DNA of 64,000 bases. Source: Mycoplasma anserisalpingitidis (GTDB taxonomy: Bacteria > Bacillota_I > Bacilli_A > Mycoplasmatales > Metamycoplasmataceae). Of the stretch, positions 1-9,943 are shown one piece after another (the stretch's first letter is position 1; the number at the start of each line of letters is the position of its first letter). Below the pieces are notes generated by a model. That model did not search any database. It saw only the letters and a list, made by a program, of their open reading frames with translations, and was not told where the DNA came from. The position numbers and the translations under genes are program-made. The DNA is taken from assembly GCF_007859615.1 (NCBI RefSeq), contig NZ_CP042295.1, positions 1-64,000 on the forward strand, in the 5' to 3' direction.

Positions 1-54
1 AGGGAAACGTCCTAACGGACTGATCCGCTCAAGCGCCGCGGGGCTTCTTTTCTC
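1..54. other. GC-rich segment at window edge, unassigned
   Basis: These 54 bases contain 32 G or C, far above the flanking DNA. They include a small hairpin (GTCC-TAAC-GGAC at 9-20) and a second possible stem (AAGC 31-34 with GCTT 43-46). The minus-strand reading frame of the PQ-loop gene stays open through them. They could be a structured RNA, a piece of foreign DNA or an assembly junction. I compared them by eye with SRP RNA, RNase P RNA, tmRNA and the TPP riboswitch and could not make a convincing match. Confidence 0.35.
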
Positions 55-648
55 AAAAAATCTACCAATTTTACTGTAAAATATTGTTAAGAGAAGCGTT
101 TGCACTTCAAGGTTTAAAAAAGGAACAAACATTCATGAAGTAATTCCTCTTCATTGTTTTGTTTTTATCGAGGTTATTAATTGTGGTAAGAATGAGAAAG
201 TAGTAAATGCAGGTGCTATGGCACCAAAAATTGAGTTTTGTAATGGAGTAAGTCTGAAATTTGGTAAAGTGATATAAAGTATTATCATTGTTCCCGTAAT
301 TATTCAAGATGCTAAAACTCCTAAAGCTGCATAAAGTTTTACTTTTTTGCTAAACTCCTTCTTAAAGTGATAAAGCATATAGGTCATTAAACCATTAAGT
401 AAACAACTAACTCCATCTGCAATCACGACATTTTTTAAGATATAAGGATTTTCAGTGTTACTTAATGCTCCAAAGAAAACTCATAGACAGATACCGATGT
501 GAAAAATTCAAAATGAATAAAAATTGATTTCTCCTGTTTTTTTATCTTTTAAAAGTTTTATTAATTGTGGAATGCTTAATGCAACTGTAAAAATAATTGT
601 TGCATAATTTGATATATCATTGAAAATTTGTAACATATTTAAAATCAT
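1..648 (-). CDS. PQ-loop family membrane protein (3' truncated by window edge)
   Basis: This is a multi-pass membrane protein of the PQ-loop (SWEET/SemiSWEET-like) superfamily, whose members move sugars, amino acids or similar small solutes. Two PQ-loop repeats are visible, one near residues 22-40 (SIPQLIKLLKDKKTGEI) and one near residues 155-175 (FLPQLITSIKTKQWRGI), separated by hydrophobic helices. The start at 648 gives MILNMLQIF. No stop is reached before base 1, so at least 216 codons are open. The last 18 or so codons fall in the GC-rich edge segment and give RSPAALERISPLGRF, which does not look like the expected final helix. The true C-terminus may therefore be different. The substrate cannot be told from sequence. 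Confidence 0.7.
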
Positions 649-666
649 AAACTATTTTATTTTTTT

Positions 667-672
667 TATAAT
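667..672 (+). promoter_or_regulatory. -10 box TATAAT for the phosphoesterase gene
   Basis: TATAAT ends six bases before the ATG at 679, and there is no Shine-Dalgarno sequence. Transcription would start at or next to the ATG, giving a leaderless mRNA. Confidence 0.5.
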
Positions 673-678
673 TAGATT

Positions 679-1179
679 ATGAATGAAACAATTGAAATTT
701 TATGCATGTCAGATATTCACGGGAATCATCGTAAAGCTGAAGAAATATTAAAAAATGAACAATATGATATCTCCTTTTTTAGTGGAGATAGCGAATTAAG
801 TGATAGCTGAATTAAAAAACATTTTAATTTTGCTGTATGTGGAAATAATGATTTTTTAAGCTCATTAGATAGTGTGGTTGAAGTTACAATTTCAGACTTT
901 AAATTTGTGTTAACTCACGGTCATGAATTTGGAAATTATAATACTTTAATGGATTATCAAAAATTAAGATCCGCCTTCTTAAAATATAAAAATAGTGATT
1001 TGATTATTTATGGACATACTCATTTCCCAAAATATTTTGAATCTAAAGAAAACTATCCAGCATTTATAAACCCAGGAAGTATAACTTATCCACGTTTTGG
1101 TAGCACTTTTAGTTATGCTAAAGTTAAAATAGATATTAAAAATAAATTGATTTTGAGTGTGGAATTTAAGAATTTTTAG
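679..1179 (+). CDS. YfcE/MJ0936-family metallophosphoesterase
   Basis: This is a small calcineurin-like phosphoesterase of 166 residues, the usual size for the YfcE group. The metal-binding motifs appear in order: SDIHGN (residues 11-16), SGD near 36, GNND near 57, THGHEFG near 78-84 and GHTHFP near 113. These residues bind a dinuclear metal centre that cleaves phosphodiesters. The physiological substrate is not known for most mycoplasma members. The start at 679 is chosen because it precedes SDIHGN by ten residues and lies just after a TATAAT box. One in-frame TGA (Trp) lies near residue 44. The gene is divergent from the PQ-loop gene with only 30 bases between the starts. Confidence 0.85.
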
Positions 1180-1342
1180 TTAAGTAACAAATTCATTTTA
1201 ATAGTTTAATAAAGCAATTTTTCCACATTTCCACATTTATGAAAAAAATCAATTTTTAAATTAATAAGTGATAAAATAAATTTAATTATTAATATAAAAA
1301 TAAATAGTTTAAATTAATAATTTTATTTAACGAAAGGATATT

Positions 1343-2716
1343 ATGAAAATTTTAGTTGTAGGTGCTAACCACGCTGGAACATCTTTTTTAAGAACTCTTA
1401 AAACTGTTAATCCAAATGCCGAAGTTGTAGCATATGACAGAAATACTAATACATCATTTTTAGGATGTGGAATTGCAATTTGAGTAGGTGGAGCTTTTAG
1501 CGACCCTTCTGCTTTATTTTACTCTTCACCAGAAATTTTAAGAAATCAATACGGTGTAGATTTAAAAACAAACCATGAAGTTATTAAAATTGATAGAACT
1601 TCAAAATCTGTTGTTGTAAGAGACAACCAAAGCGGTAATGAATTTACTGATTCTTACGATAAATTAGTGTTTGCTGGTGGTACATGACCAATCGAACCAG
1701 CTTTCAAAGGGCGTGAATACAAAAACATTTTATTATCAAAACTTTTCCAACATGCTGAAGAAATTGTTGAAAAAGCAAATGACAAAAAAGTTAAAAATGT
1801 TGTAGTTGTTGGTGCTGGATACATTGGTGTTGAATTAGTTGAAGCATTCCATCAAAAAGGTAAAAATGTAACATTAATTGACTTACAAGAAAGAGTTATT
1901 CCTAACTACTTTGATGAAGAATTCACACATGAAATGGAACAAAGAATGGAAAAATCTGGTGTTAAATTAGCACTAGGTCAAAAAGTTGTTGAATTTACTT
2001 CAAAAGATGGGGTTAATGTTTCATCTGTTGTTACAGATAAAGATCAATTCAAAGCTGATTTAGTAATTTTATGTATTGGATTTAAACCTAGAACCGATGC
2101 TCTAACTGATGTTGAAAAATTACCAAATGGAGCCATTAAAGTTGATGAGTTCCAACGTTCAATTTCAGATAAAGATATTTATGCTATTGGTGACTCATGT
2201 GCACTTAAAAACTGTGTAACAAATGACTATTCACACGTTGCTTTAGCAACAAATGCCGTTAAATCAGGATTAGTTGCTGCTTTAGATTTAGCTGGTCTTC
2301 ACGTTCCATTCCCTGGTGTAGCCGGAACAAATGCTATTAATGTGTTTGACTGTCACTACGCTTCAACAGGATTTACAAAACAAACAGCTGTTGCTGCTGG
2401 TTTAAAAGCTGATAATATTGGTGAAGAATATTGAATGGATAATGACCGTTGTGAATTCGTTGGACACTACAGTAAAGTTGCAATGAAGATTACTTATGAA
2501 AAAGATTCATTAAGACTTCTTGGAGTTCAAATTGGTTCATGAGAAAAAGACATTCACGTTGAAGTTGTTTATATGTTTGCTTTAGCAATTCAAAGAAGAA
2601 TGACTCTTCCAGAAATTGCTCTAACAGATGTATTCTTCTTACCACACTTCAATAAACCATTCAACTTCTTCTTAATGCCTATGTTAAATGCATTAGGAAT
2701 CAAATATAAAGCTTAA
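1343..2716 (+). CDS. nox: NADH oxidase (FAD-dependent, probably water-forming)
   Basis: This is a 457-residue flavoprotein of the pyridine nucleotide-disulfide oxidoreductase family. It reoxidises NADH with O2 and keeps fermentation running in organisms without a respiratory chain. The N-terminal FAD site is visible (VVGANHAGTSF), followed by the redox-active cysteine in FLGCGIAIWVGG (near residue 42). The NAD-binding GxGxxG appears as VVGAGYIGVE, the second FAD motif as DIYAIGDS near residue 290, and the dimerisation domain is at the C-terminus. The single cysteine rather than a CxxxxC pair fits Nox and CoA-disulfide reductase-like members. The Shine-Dalgarno sequence is GAAAGGA, seven bases before the ATG. 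It lies alone in a 160-bp AT-rich setting and probably forms its own transcript. Confidence 0.93.
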
Positions 2717-2842
2717 TTTATATACAATTAATAGTAAAAGTCATTAATTTGACTTTTTATTGTGCATTTTACTTGTAGTAAAGGGATAATAAAAGTATTG
2801 AATTCATATTACTAAAAAAAGTTATTATGTATAATAATCAAT

Positions 2843-3766
2843 ATGATTAAATTAGAAGTAACTTATAAAGAAAGAATTGATAAATATATCAGCAATAATA
2901 CTGAAATTTCAAGAAATGATATTAAGTCTTTAATTGAACAAAGAGCAGTTTTTATTAATGGAACAAATGTCATCAAACCTAAATATATTGTTAGAGAAGG
3001 CCAAATAATTGAGATAGTTAAATTATTGGACAAAGAAACTGATGTTAAACCAAAAGAAATGAAAATTAATGTTATTTATGAAGATGATGATTTACTAGTT
3101 ATAGACAAACCAAGTGATTTAGTTGTTCATCCAGCTCCTGGTCATACAAATGATACTCTTGTAAATGGACTTTTATATCACTTTAAAAATAATTTATCTA
3201 ATGAAAATGGATTATTAAGACCAGGGATTGTTCATAGAATTGACAAAGACACTTCTGGTTTATTAATGATTGCTAAAAATAATGAGATTCATAAAATTTT
3301 AACTGATGAATTCAAACAACATAATATCAAGCGTTCATATGTAGCGATTTGCGAAGGTGTCCTTAGCTCAAACAAAATAAAATTAAATTTACCAATAGGG
3401 CGAGATCCAAAAAATAGACAACAAATGACGGTAACTTCAGTTAATTCAAAAGAGGCCATAACTCACATTGAATTATTAAAAACTTTTTATTATGAAAATA
3501 AACCATTATCACTTATAAAATGCGAACTTGAAACTGGTAGAACTCATCAAATTAGGGTGCATTTAGCTTATATTAAAAATCCAGTTTACGGTGATCCAAT
3601 TTATGGGAATGCCGTAGATAATTTTAATCAAAGACTTCATGCCTACAAATTGGAATTTATACACCCTATAACTCAAAAACATATTATTTTATATAGTAAT
3701 CCACCAATTCAATTTAATATTAGTGAGTACAATTTTGAACAATTAAAGGAAAATAATAAGCTATAA
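2843..3766 (+). CDS. rluD: RluD-type ribosomal large subunit pseudouridine synthase
   Basis: This is a 307-residue RluA-family pseudouridine synthase that isomerises uridines in 23S rRNA. An S4 RNA-binding domain occupies about residues 10-60 (RIDKYI..., VFINGTNV). The catalytic domain follows, with the active-site aspartate in GIVHRIDKDTSGLLMIAK (near residue 135) and the later motifs ETGRTHQIRVHLAY and HAYKLEF. The length and the S4-plus-catalytic layout match RluD rather than RluB or RsuA. A TATAAT box ends seven bases before the ATG and no Shine-Dalgarno sequence is seen, so the mRNA is probably leaderless. RluC is the main alternative name. Confidence 0.88.
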   Translation: MIKLEVTYKERIDKYISNNTEISRNDIKSLIEQRAVFINGTNVIKPKYIVREGQIIEIVKLLDKETDVKPKEMKINVIYEDDDLLVIDKPSDLVVHPAPGHTNDTLVNGLLYHFKNNLSNENGLLRPGIVHRIDKDTSGLLMIAKNNEIHKILTDEFKQHNIKRSYVAICEGVLSSNKIKLNLPIGRDPKNRQQMTVTSVNSKEAITHIELLKTFYYENKPLSLIKCELETGRTHQIRVHLAYIKNPVYGDPIYGNAVDNFNQRLHAYKLEFIHPITQKHIILYSNPPIQFNISEYNFEQLKENNKL

Positions 3767-3799
3767 TTTAAATAAACTATAAATATAGAAAGGAATAAA

Positions 3800-4762
3800 A
3801 TGTTAAAAAAGAGTGATTATTTTAAACAAAACACAATTGAAAAATTATGATCTTTTGAAAAATCAACATTTAGATTTTGAGTTTGAAGTTATTTTGTATT
3901 TTTGTTAGTTCTTGTTTTAATTTCAATAGTTAACATTGTATTATTTTACTTTGCTGATTTTAATAATATTGACCCTTCATTAATTGATGCTGGAACTAAA
4001 CAACTCACTATGAGCGAATTAAACAACATTAAAAATAAGTTTTTGCAAAATGTTATAACACAAGTTATCTATAATTTAGCACTATTGGTATTTTATGTAT
4101 TCGGTATTCAAAACTCTTATGACAAGAAAAATTTCAAACATTTAAATCAACTAGTGGTTTATTTAGTTTATCTTACTGTTTTCATTAACCTTATTAATTT
4201 TGTAAGTTTAATTGATGATTTTAGCATTTTTTATAAAAATGTAAATGTGATTGGTAAATTTCCTCTAGCAATTATGGGATTAAATATTTTCCAATCTGTG
4301 ATAACTATAATTTTTGGTATTTTCTTAGGGAAAGAAATATCCACTATTAGAAAAGCGTTTATTAGAATTGAATTATTAAAACAACAAGAAGAATTTTTTG
4401 AAAAAATGAAAAAAGATATGGGTATAAATATGAATAATCCTTATGGAATGTATGATCCATTTATGAGTGGTTTTTATAGAAATCCTAATTCATATCAAAA
4501 TGTAAATGATCAAGAAGTTCAAAAAAATGCAAAAGAGGCCGATGAAACTGAAGAGTTTGAAATAAACAAACCTATGTTTACTGAAGAAAAAAATTCACAC
4601 AAAGACGATTCACAAAGAGAAAAAGAAATTAAAAAATTATTAGAACTACCGAATCAAAAATTATTCAAAATTGCTGAGAAATTAAATATTTTTGGATACG
4701 AAGATCTAACTAAAGAAGAATTAGCTGAAAAAATATATATTTATACAAAATCAGAAAAATAA
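3800..4762 (+). CDS. Membrane protein with a C-terminal Rho-N/SAP-like tail, function unknown
   Basis: I do not recognise this 320-residue protein as a named family. It begins MLKKSDYFKQNTIEKLWSFEK and has about four hydrophobic helices in residues 30-190. A charged linker with Asn/Gly/Tyr/Met-rich stretches (MGINMNNPYGMYDPFMSGFY) follows. The last 45 residues (KKLLELPNQKLFKIAEKLN... then DLTKEELAEKI) resemble the helix-extended-helix of Rho N-terminal or SAP domains, which often bind nucleic acid. Three TGA codons near residues 17-31 are read as Trp. The start at 3800 follows AGAAAGGAATAAA. A strong terminator lies directly downstream, so it is a single-gene unit or the end of an rluD transcript. 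Confidence 0.65.
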
Positions 4763-4764
4763 TT

Positions 4765-4794
4765 AAACAAATATTTTGATGTATTTGTTTTTTT
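4765..4794 (+). terminator. Rho-independent terminator
   Basis: A 9-bp stem (AAACAAATA / TATTTGTTT) with an 8-nt loop is followed by a T run, immediately after the stop of the membrane protein gene. Confidence 0.75.
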
Positions 4795-4871
4795 ATTATC
4801 TTTTTACCAAAATCTCTATTTTATAGTTATAAAAAAAACAAAAAAAATCGATACACTCGGATAAGTTGTTA

Positions 4872-4895
4872 TATAATAATACAGTTATTTATAAT
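4872..4895 (+). promoter_or_regulatory. Promoter region of the str operon
   Basis: Two TATAAT matches (4872-4877 and 4890-4895) lie 34-58 bases before rpsL. AAAGAAAGGAAAA forms the Shine-Dalgarno sequence. Which -10 is used cannot be decided by eye. Confidence 0.5.
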
Positions 4896-4929
4896 AGGTT
4901 TAATAAATTAAAAAAGAAAGGAAAATTAA

Positions 4930-5343
4930 ATGCCTACAATTAACCAATTGGTTACAAATGGACGTGAATCAAAAATTAAGAAACAAAACGCTCCTGCTTT
5001 AAGTGTAACCTACAACACATTAATTAAAAAAGCTAAAAAAATGGCTTCTCCATTCAAACGTGGTGTATGTACTCGTGTTGCTACAATGACACCTAAAAAA
5101 CCTAACTCAGCATTACGTAAATATGCTCGTGTTAAATTATCAAACGGAATGGAAGTTACTGCATATATTCCAGGAGAAGGACACAACTTACAAGAACACT
5201 CAGTTGTTTTAATCCGTGGAGGACGTGTTAAAGACTTACCTGGGGTTAGATACCACATTGTTCGTGGAACTCAAGATGCTGCTGGTGTAAACAAACGTAT
5301 GCAAGGTCGTAGTTTATACGGTACTAAAAAACCTAAAGCATAA
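4930..5343 (+). CDS. rpsL: 30S ribosomal protein S12
   Basis: This is uS12, 137 residues, part of the decoding centre of the 30S subunit. Family motifs are clear: TINQLV at the N-terminus, [15 protein letters not shown] (near residues 56-70, the site of streptomycin-resistance changes in other bacteria) and [20 protein letters not shown] (near 82-101). It is the first gene of the str operon and is followed after 64 bases by rpsG. The base composition is less AT-biased than its neighbours, as expected for a highly expressed gene. Confidence 0.98.
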   Translation: MPTINQLVTNGRESKIKKQNAPALSVTYNTLIKKAKKMASPFKRGVCTRVATMTPKKPNSALRKYARVKLSNGMEVTAYIPGEGHNLQEHSVVLIRGGRVKDLPGVRYHIVRGTQDAAGVNKRMQGRSLYGTKKPKA

Positions 5344-5407
5344 TAATTAAAATTAATTAATATTAAGAATCTAAAACAAAAATTAAAAATTCAAAGAAAG
5401 GAAAATT

Positions 5408-5878
5408 ATGTCAAGAAAGAAAAGTGCACCTATAAGAGAAGTTCTTGCAGATCCAGTTTTTAACTCAGTTTTAATTACAAAGTTAATTAATACTATTATG
5501 TTAGATGGTAAAAAATCAATCGCTCAAGACATTTTATACTCAGCATTTGAAATTGTTAAAGAAAAAACTCAAAAAGATCCAATGGAAGTTTTCTTAACAG
5601 CTGTGGAAAACATTACTCCACAATTAGAAATTAGAACAAGAAGAATCGGGGGAACAAACTACCAAGTTCCTACTGAAGTTTCTCCTCGTAGAAAACAAAC
5701 ACTTTCATTAAGATGATTAGTTCAATATGCTCGTCTTAGAAATGAAAAAACAATGGATGTTCGTTTAGCTAACGAAATCATCGACGCATCAAATAAAACA
5801 GGTGGAGCTATCAAAAAACGTGAAGATACACACAAAATGGCTGAAGCCAACCGTGCTTTCGCTCACTTTAGATGATAG
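5408..5878 (+). CDS. rpsG: 30S ribosomal protein S7
   Basis: This is uS7, 156 residues, the primary 16S rRNA binding protein that nucleates assembly of the 30S head. It begins [20 protein letters not shown] and contains [14 protein letters not shown]. It ends HFRW followed by TAG, where the last Trp is a TGA. The Shine-Dalgarno sequence is AAAGAAAGGAAAA, identical in style to that of rpsL. The fusA start codon lies only 14 bases after the stop. Confidence 0.97.
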
Positions 5879-5892
5879 TAAAACTTTAATTT

Positions 5893-7983
5893 ATGGCTAG
5901 AGAATTTGACTTAAAAGATTACCGTAACATCGGTATTATGGCCCACATTGATGCAGGAAAAACTACAACAACAGAAAGAATTTTATTCCACACAGGTAAA
6001 ATTCACAAAATTGGTGAAACACACGACGGAGCCAGCCAAATGGACTGAATGGCTCAAGAACAAGAACGTGGTATCACAATTACATCGGCTGCTACAACAG
6101 CTTTCTGAAAAGGAAAAAGAATTAACATTATTGATACACCAGGGCACGTTGACTTTACTGTTGAAGTTGAACGTTCATTACGTGTATTGGATGGTGCTGT
6201 AGCGGTTTTAGATGCTCAATCAGGAGTTGAACCTCAAACTGAAACAGTTTGAAGACAAGCTACAAACTACAAAGTTCCACGTATTGTTTACGTTAACAAA
6301 ATGGATAAAGCTGGTGCAGACTTTGCTGCTGCAGTTAAATCAGTTAAAACACGTTTAGGTGGAAATGCAGTTGCTATTCAATGACCTATTGGTCAAGAAT
6401 CTGACTTCAAAGGAATGGTTGATTTAGTAACAAGAAAAGCTTTCACATATAATGGGGAAGCTATTGAAGAAGAACATGAAATCGAAATTCCAGAAGAATT
6501 AAAAGACATCGTTGAAATCAAACGTCAAGAATTACTTGAAGCTGTTGCAAACTTTGATGAAGACCTTATGATGTTAGTGTTAGACGGTGCTGAAGTTGAT
6601 GAAGAAACATTCAAACAAGCTATCCGTAAAGCTACATTAACAAGTGAATTCTTCCCAGCTGTTTGTGGAACTTCATTCAAAAACAAAGGTGTTAAGAAAA
6701 TGATCGACGCTGTTGTTGATTACTTACCATCACCTATTGATATCCCTGCTATTAAAGCAGAATATGAGGACAAACAAGTTAATGTCGAATCAACAGATGA
6801 TGGTGAGTTTGCTGCTTTAGCATTTAAAGTTATGACAGACCCTTATGTTGGTACTTTAACTTTCTTCCGTGTTTACCGTGGAGTTTTAAATAAAGGTACA
6901 TATGTTTATAACTCAACAAAAGGTGAAAAAGAACGTATTGGACGTATCTTACAAATGCACGCAAACAGTCGTGTTGAAATAGATGAATGTCGTGCTGGAG
7001 ATATTGCTGCTGCTGTTGGACTTAAGTTTACAACAACTGGAGATACATTACTTTCAGAAAAATCAGAAAAAATCGTTCTTGAAAAAATGGTATTCCCAGA
7101 ACCAGTTATTTCACAAGCTCTTGAACCAGAATCAAAAGCAGCCACAGAAAAATTATCATTAGGATTACAAAAATTAGCTGCTGAAGACCCAACATTCAGA
7201 ACATACACTGATGAAGAAACAGGACAAACAATTATTGCCGGAATGGGTGAATTACATCTAGATATTATTGTTGATCGTCTTAAACGTGAATTTGGTGTTC
7301 AAGCCAAAGTTGGAGCACCTCAAGTTTCATACCGTGAAACAATCACAAAAACAGCAGAAGTTGAAGGAAAACACATCAAACAATCTGGTGGTAAAGGACA
7401 ATATGGTCACGTTTGACTTAAATTTGAACCTAACCCAGATGGTGGATTTGAATTCGTTGATAAAATTGTTGGTGGTAAAATTCCTAAAGAATATATCAAA
7501 CCAATTCAAAAAGGTCTTGAAGAAAAAATGGCTGCTGGTATTTTAGCTGGTTACCCTATGATTGATATTAAAGCTACATTATTCGATGGATCATACCATG
7601 ACGTTGACTCATCTGAAATGGCTTATAAAATCGCTGCATCTAAAGCTCTTACAAAAGCTAAAGATGCAATTGGAACAGTATTATTAGAACCTATTATGGA
7701 TGTTTCAGTAGTTGTTCCAAGTGATTACATTGGAGATGTTATCGGAGACTTATCACGTCGTAGAGGACTTGTTAATGATCAAGAACAAAGAAATGATGGT
7801 GCTACAATTGTTAAAGCTGCAGTTCCTCTTTCAGAAATGTTCGGATACTCAACTGACTTACGTAGTATGACAAGTGGACGTGGAACATACCAAATGCAAT
7901 TTGATCACTACGAAAAAACTCCAAAAAATATTTCTGATGAAATTATCAAACGTAGAAATATTCAATCAAAAGACGAAGATTAA
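5893..7983 (+). CDS. fusA: Elongation factor G
   Basis: This is EF-G, 696 residues, the GTPase that drives tRNA-mRNA translocation. The GTP-binding motifs are visible: [14 protein letters not shown] (G1), DTPGHVDF (G3) and NKMDKAGAD (G4). Domain IV contains [11 protein letters not shown] and domain V contains [14 protein letters not shown]. Several Trp codons are TGA. No Shine-Dalgarno sequence lies in the 14 bases before the ATG, so translation probably depends on ribosomes ending rpsG. The start gives [18 protein letters not shown], which matches the family N-terminus. The str operon ends here. tuf is not adjacent. Confidence 0.97.
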
Positions 7984-7990
7984 TAATAGA

Positions 7991-8015
7991 AATGCCCTGA
8001 TAATGGGCATTTTTT
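7991..8015 (+). terminator. Terminator of the str operon
   Basis: A 7-bp stem AATGCCC / GGGCATT with a 7-nt loop, then a T run, eight bases after the fusA stop. Confidence 0.85.
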
Positions 8016-8019
8016 GTTT

Positions 8020-8961
8020 TTAAAGATCCAACAAATAATCAATTCCATATGAACTAATTTTTCTTCCTCTAGAACTTTTAATCAATAGTCCATGCATTAG
8101 TAAAAGTGGTTCAATATTCATTAGGATATTTTCCTTAGGTATGCTCATCAGATTTGCGATAGTATCAAGTGAAACTCATTTATCATTAAAATTCTCTCTC
8201 AGCATTTTAAGATAATCTACATGTTCTTTACCTAAACCTAATTTATATAGGTCTAAATTATAAAAAGTTTTTCTTACTGTTTCTTGATCTATAACTTCCT
8301 TATTAAGTGAGATTCTGAAATCATTACATCTTTTTAATAAGTTATTTGCAATTCTTGGAGTGAAGTTAGAAAATGATGAAATTTGAAATATCTCTTCATC
8401 ATTAATTTCTATTTGTAATTTATCAGCACTATTTCTTATAATTTTGCAAAGTTCTTTTTTAGTGTAGTTATTAAAACGGGCAATATAACCAAAGCGTTCT
8501 TTAAACGGTTTTGAAATCATGTTAAATTTTGTTGTTGCACCTATTAAAGTAAATTTTTTTAGATTCATTCTCATGGTTCTCGCACTTGCGTCCACTCCTA
8601 TTATTAAGTCAAAAACAAAATATTCCATTGCATTATACAATGACTCTTCGATTATTGAATTTAATGAATGTATCTCATCTATAAACAAAATATCACCTTC
8701 ATTTAAACAAGTCAAAATAGTTATTAAATCCGATTTTTTCTCTAAGTTTGAAGCTTGAACATAATGAATTTGTCTATTTAACTCATTCGCAATTATACCC
8801 GCTAATGATGTTTTACCTGTACCTGGGATTCCATGGAATAACATATGATCAAGATTAATTCCTTGTCTCAATGAACTATCAATCATAGTTTTTATAGTAT
8901 TTTTTACATTATTTTGACCAATAAATTCATCAAAACTACTTGGTTGTAACTCTATTTTCAT
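8020..8961 (-). CDS. ruvB: Holliday junction branch-migration helicase RuvB
   Basis: This is RuvB, 313 residues, the hexameric AAA+ motor that with RuvA moves Holliday junctions during recombinational repair. Motifs: EFIGQNNVKNTI near the start, Walker A GIPGTGKTSLA (near 45), Walker B ILFIDEIHSL (near 91), sensor 1 IGATTK (near 138) and the arginine region FKERFG. After an in-frame TGA the C-terminal winged helix continues (LDTIANLMSI... LLIKSSRGRKISSYG). The ATG overlaps the 3' end of ruvA by 26 bases, so the two are translationally coupled. Confidence 0.94.
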
Positions 8962-9541
8962 TCATTTGTTTAGAAATTAATTCTATACTTTTTTGAATCA
9001 TTTCTTCAACATTACCTTTATTATCTATTTTGCTTATCGCTTCATTTATTTGTTTTTCCTTAAATCCCATGATTTTTAATGAAGACACCACGTCATTTAT
9101 GTTAGAAATTTCATTTGTGCTTTTAGTAATATCTTTATTTTTTAGTATGATCTTATTTCATTTGCTTTGTAAATTTACCACTATTAATTTTGCTTGCTTT
9201 TCCTGAACGTAAGGAATTTTGCTAAGTGATTCTGCATCAGAAAGAGCTATGTAATTTGCAATTTTCTCCCAATTATTATCCAATAAATTCATTGCTATTC
9301 TAGGTCCAATACCAGTTAAGGATATTAAATCAACAAATAAAACTCTTTCCATATAGTCCTTAAAAGCATAAGTTTGAGTGCTATAATCACTTTTATATTC
9401 ATATATAAATAATTTAACTTTCTGATTGTTACTAAATCTGCCTGAATTTGGCACTATTAAAGAATATCCATCTCCTTTAGATTCAAATATTATGTTCTGT
9501 GCATTTATATGCATTATTTCACCAATTTTATAAAGTATCAT
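8936..9541 (-). CDS. ruvA: Holliday junction DNA helicase subunit RuvA
   Basis: This is RuvA, 201 residues, the tetrameric protein that binds the four-way junction and loads RuvB. It begins MILYKIGEIMHI. The OB-fold domain is followed by a helix-hairpin-helix segment (LTGIGPRIAMNLL near residue 78, and KIPYVQEKQAKLIV near 112). Past a TGA (Trp) the C-terminal RuvB-binding domain has the typical SLKIMGFKEKQINEAI helix. GGAGG lies upstream at the correct distance. Resolvase genes are not adjacent. Confidence 0.92.
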
Positions 9542-9596
9542 AAATTAACCTCCAACCTAATATGTTGGATATTTTAAATGTGAACAAAAATTGTAC

Positions 9597-9620
9597 AAAA
9601 AAAGCACCGAAGAGGTGCAT
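9597..9620 (-). terminator. Terminator after rpmF
   Basis: Stem GCACC / GGTGC with a 5-nt loop and a 7-nt U run on the minus strand, just downstream of the rpmF stop. Confidence 0.8.
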
Positions 9621-9631
9621 TATTAATATAA

Positions 9632-9823
9632 TTAATTGTTGATTGGTGTAAAACCTTCAACTTTTTTTCCTTTGTAGAAACCACAGAATCTGCATACACA
9701 GTGTTGTTCGATCAATTGAGTACAATTTGAGCATGCAACAAGGTTAGGTGTTGTTAGCGCATCGTGGGTTCTTCTCTTGTGTTTACGTTGTTTAGATGTT
9801 TTACGTTTTGGTACAATAGCCAT
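9632..9823 (-). CDS. rpmF: 50S ribosomal protein L32
   Basis: This is bL32, 63 residues. It begins MAIVPKRKTSKQRKHKRRTH, the standard N-terminus. A zinc-ribbon pattern is kept in the second half (CSNC near residues 31-34 and CRFC near 46-49), so this is the zinc-binding form. The Shine-Dalgarno sequence is GGAGGAAAA. It stands as a single gene with its own terminator. Confidence 0.97.
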   Translation of the reverse strand: MAIVPKRKTSKQRKHKRRTHDALTTPNLVACSNCTQLIEQHCVCRFCGFYKGKKVEGFTPINN

Positions 9824-9943
9824 TTTTCCTCCTTATTCAAGTGGTTCTAATAATTAGCATTACAATTATATATACTTTTTTAAAATATAAAAGCAAAAAT
9901 TAAATATAATTGAATACTTTTTTTCAGTCAATACAAAAAAGTT

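Noticed and set aside
1-54. TPP riboswitch or SRP RNA in the GC-rich edge
   Set aside because: CTGATC and a GCG-GGGG stretch resemble part of a TPP element, but the CTGAGA half is not seen and the strand does not fit the neighbouring gene. SRP RNA was found instead at 52.0-52.1 kb.
2800-2842. Third copy of the inverted-repeat operator upstream of rluD
   Set aside because: CATATTACTAAAAAAAGTT has one half-site but no complementary GTAATA arm.
5010-5258. Minus-strand open frame opposite rpsL
   Set aside because: It lies fully inside a conserved ribosomal protein gene and has no ribosome-binding site.
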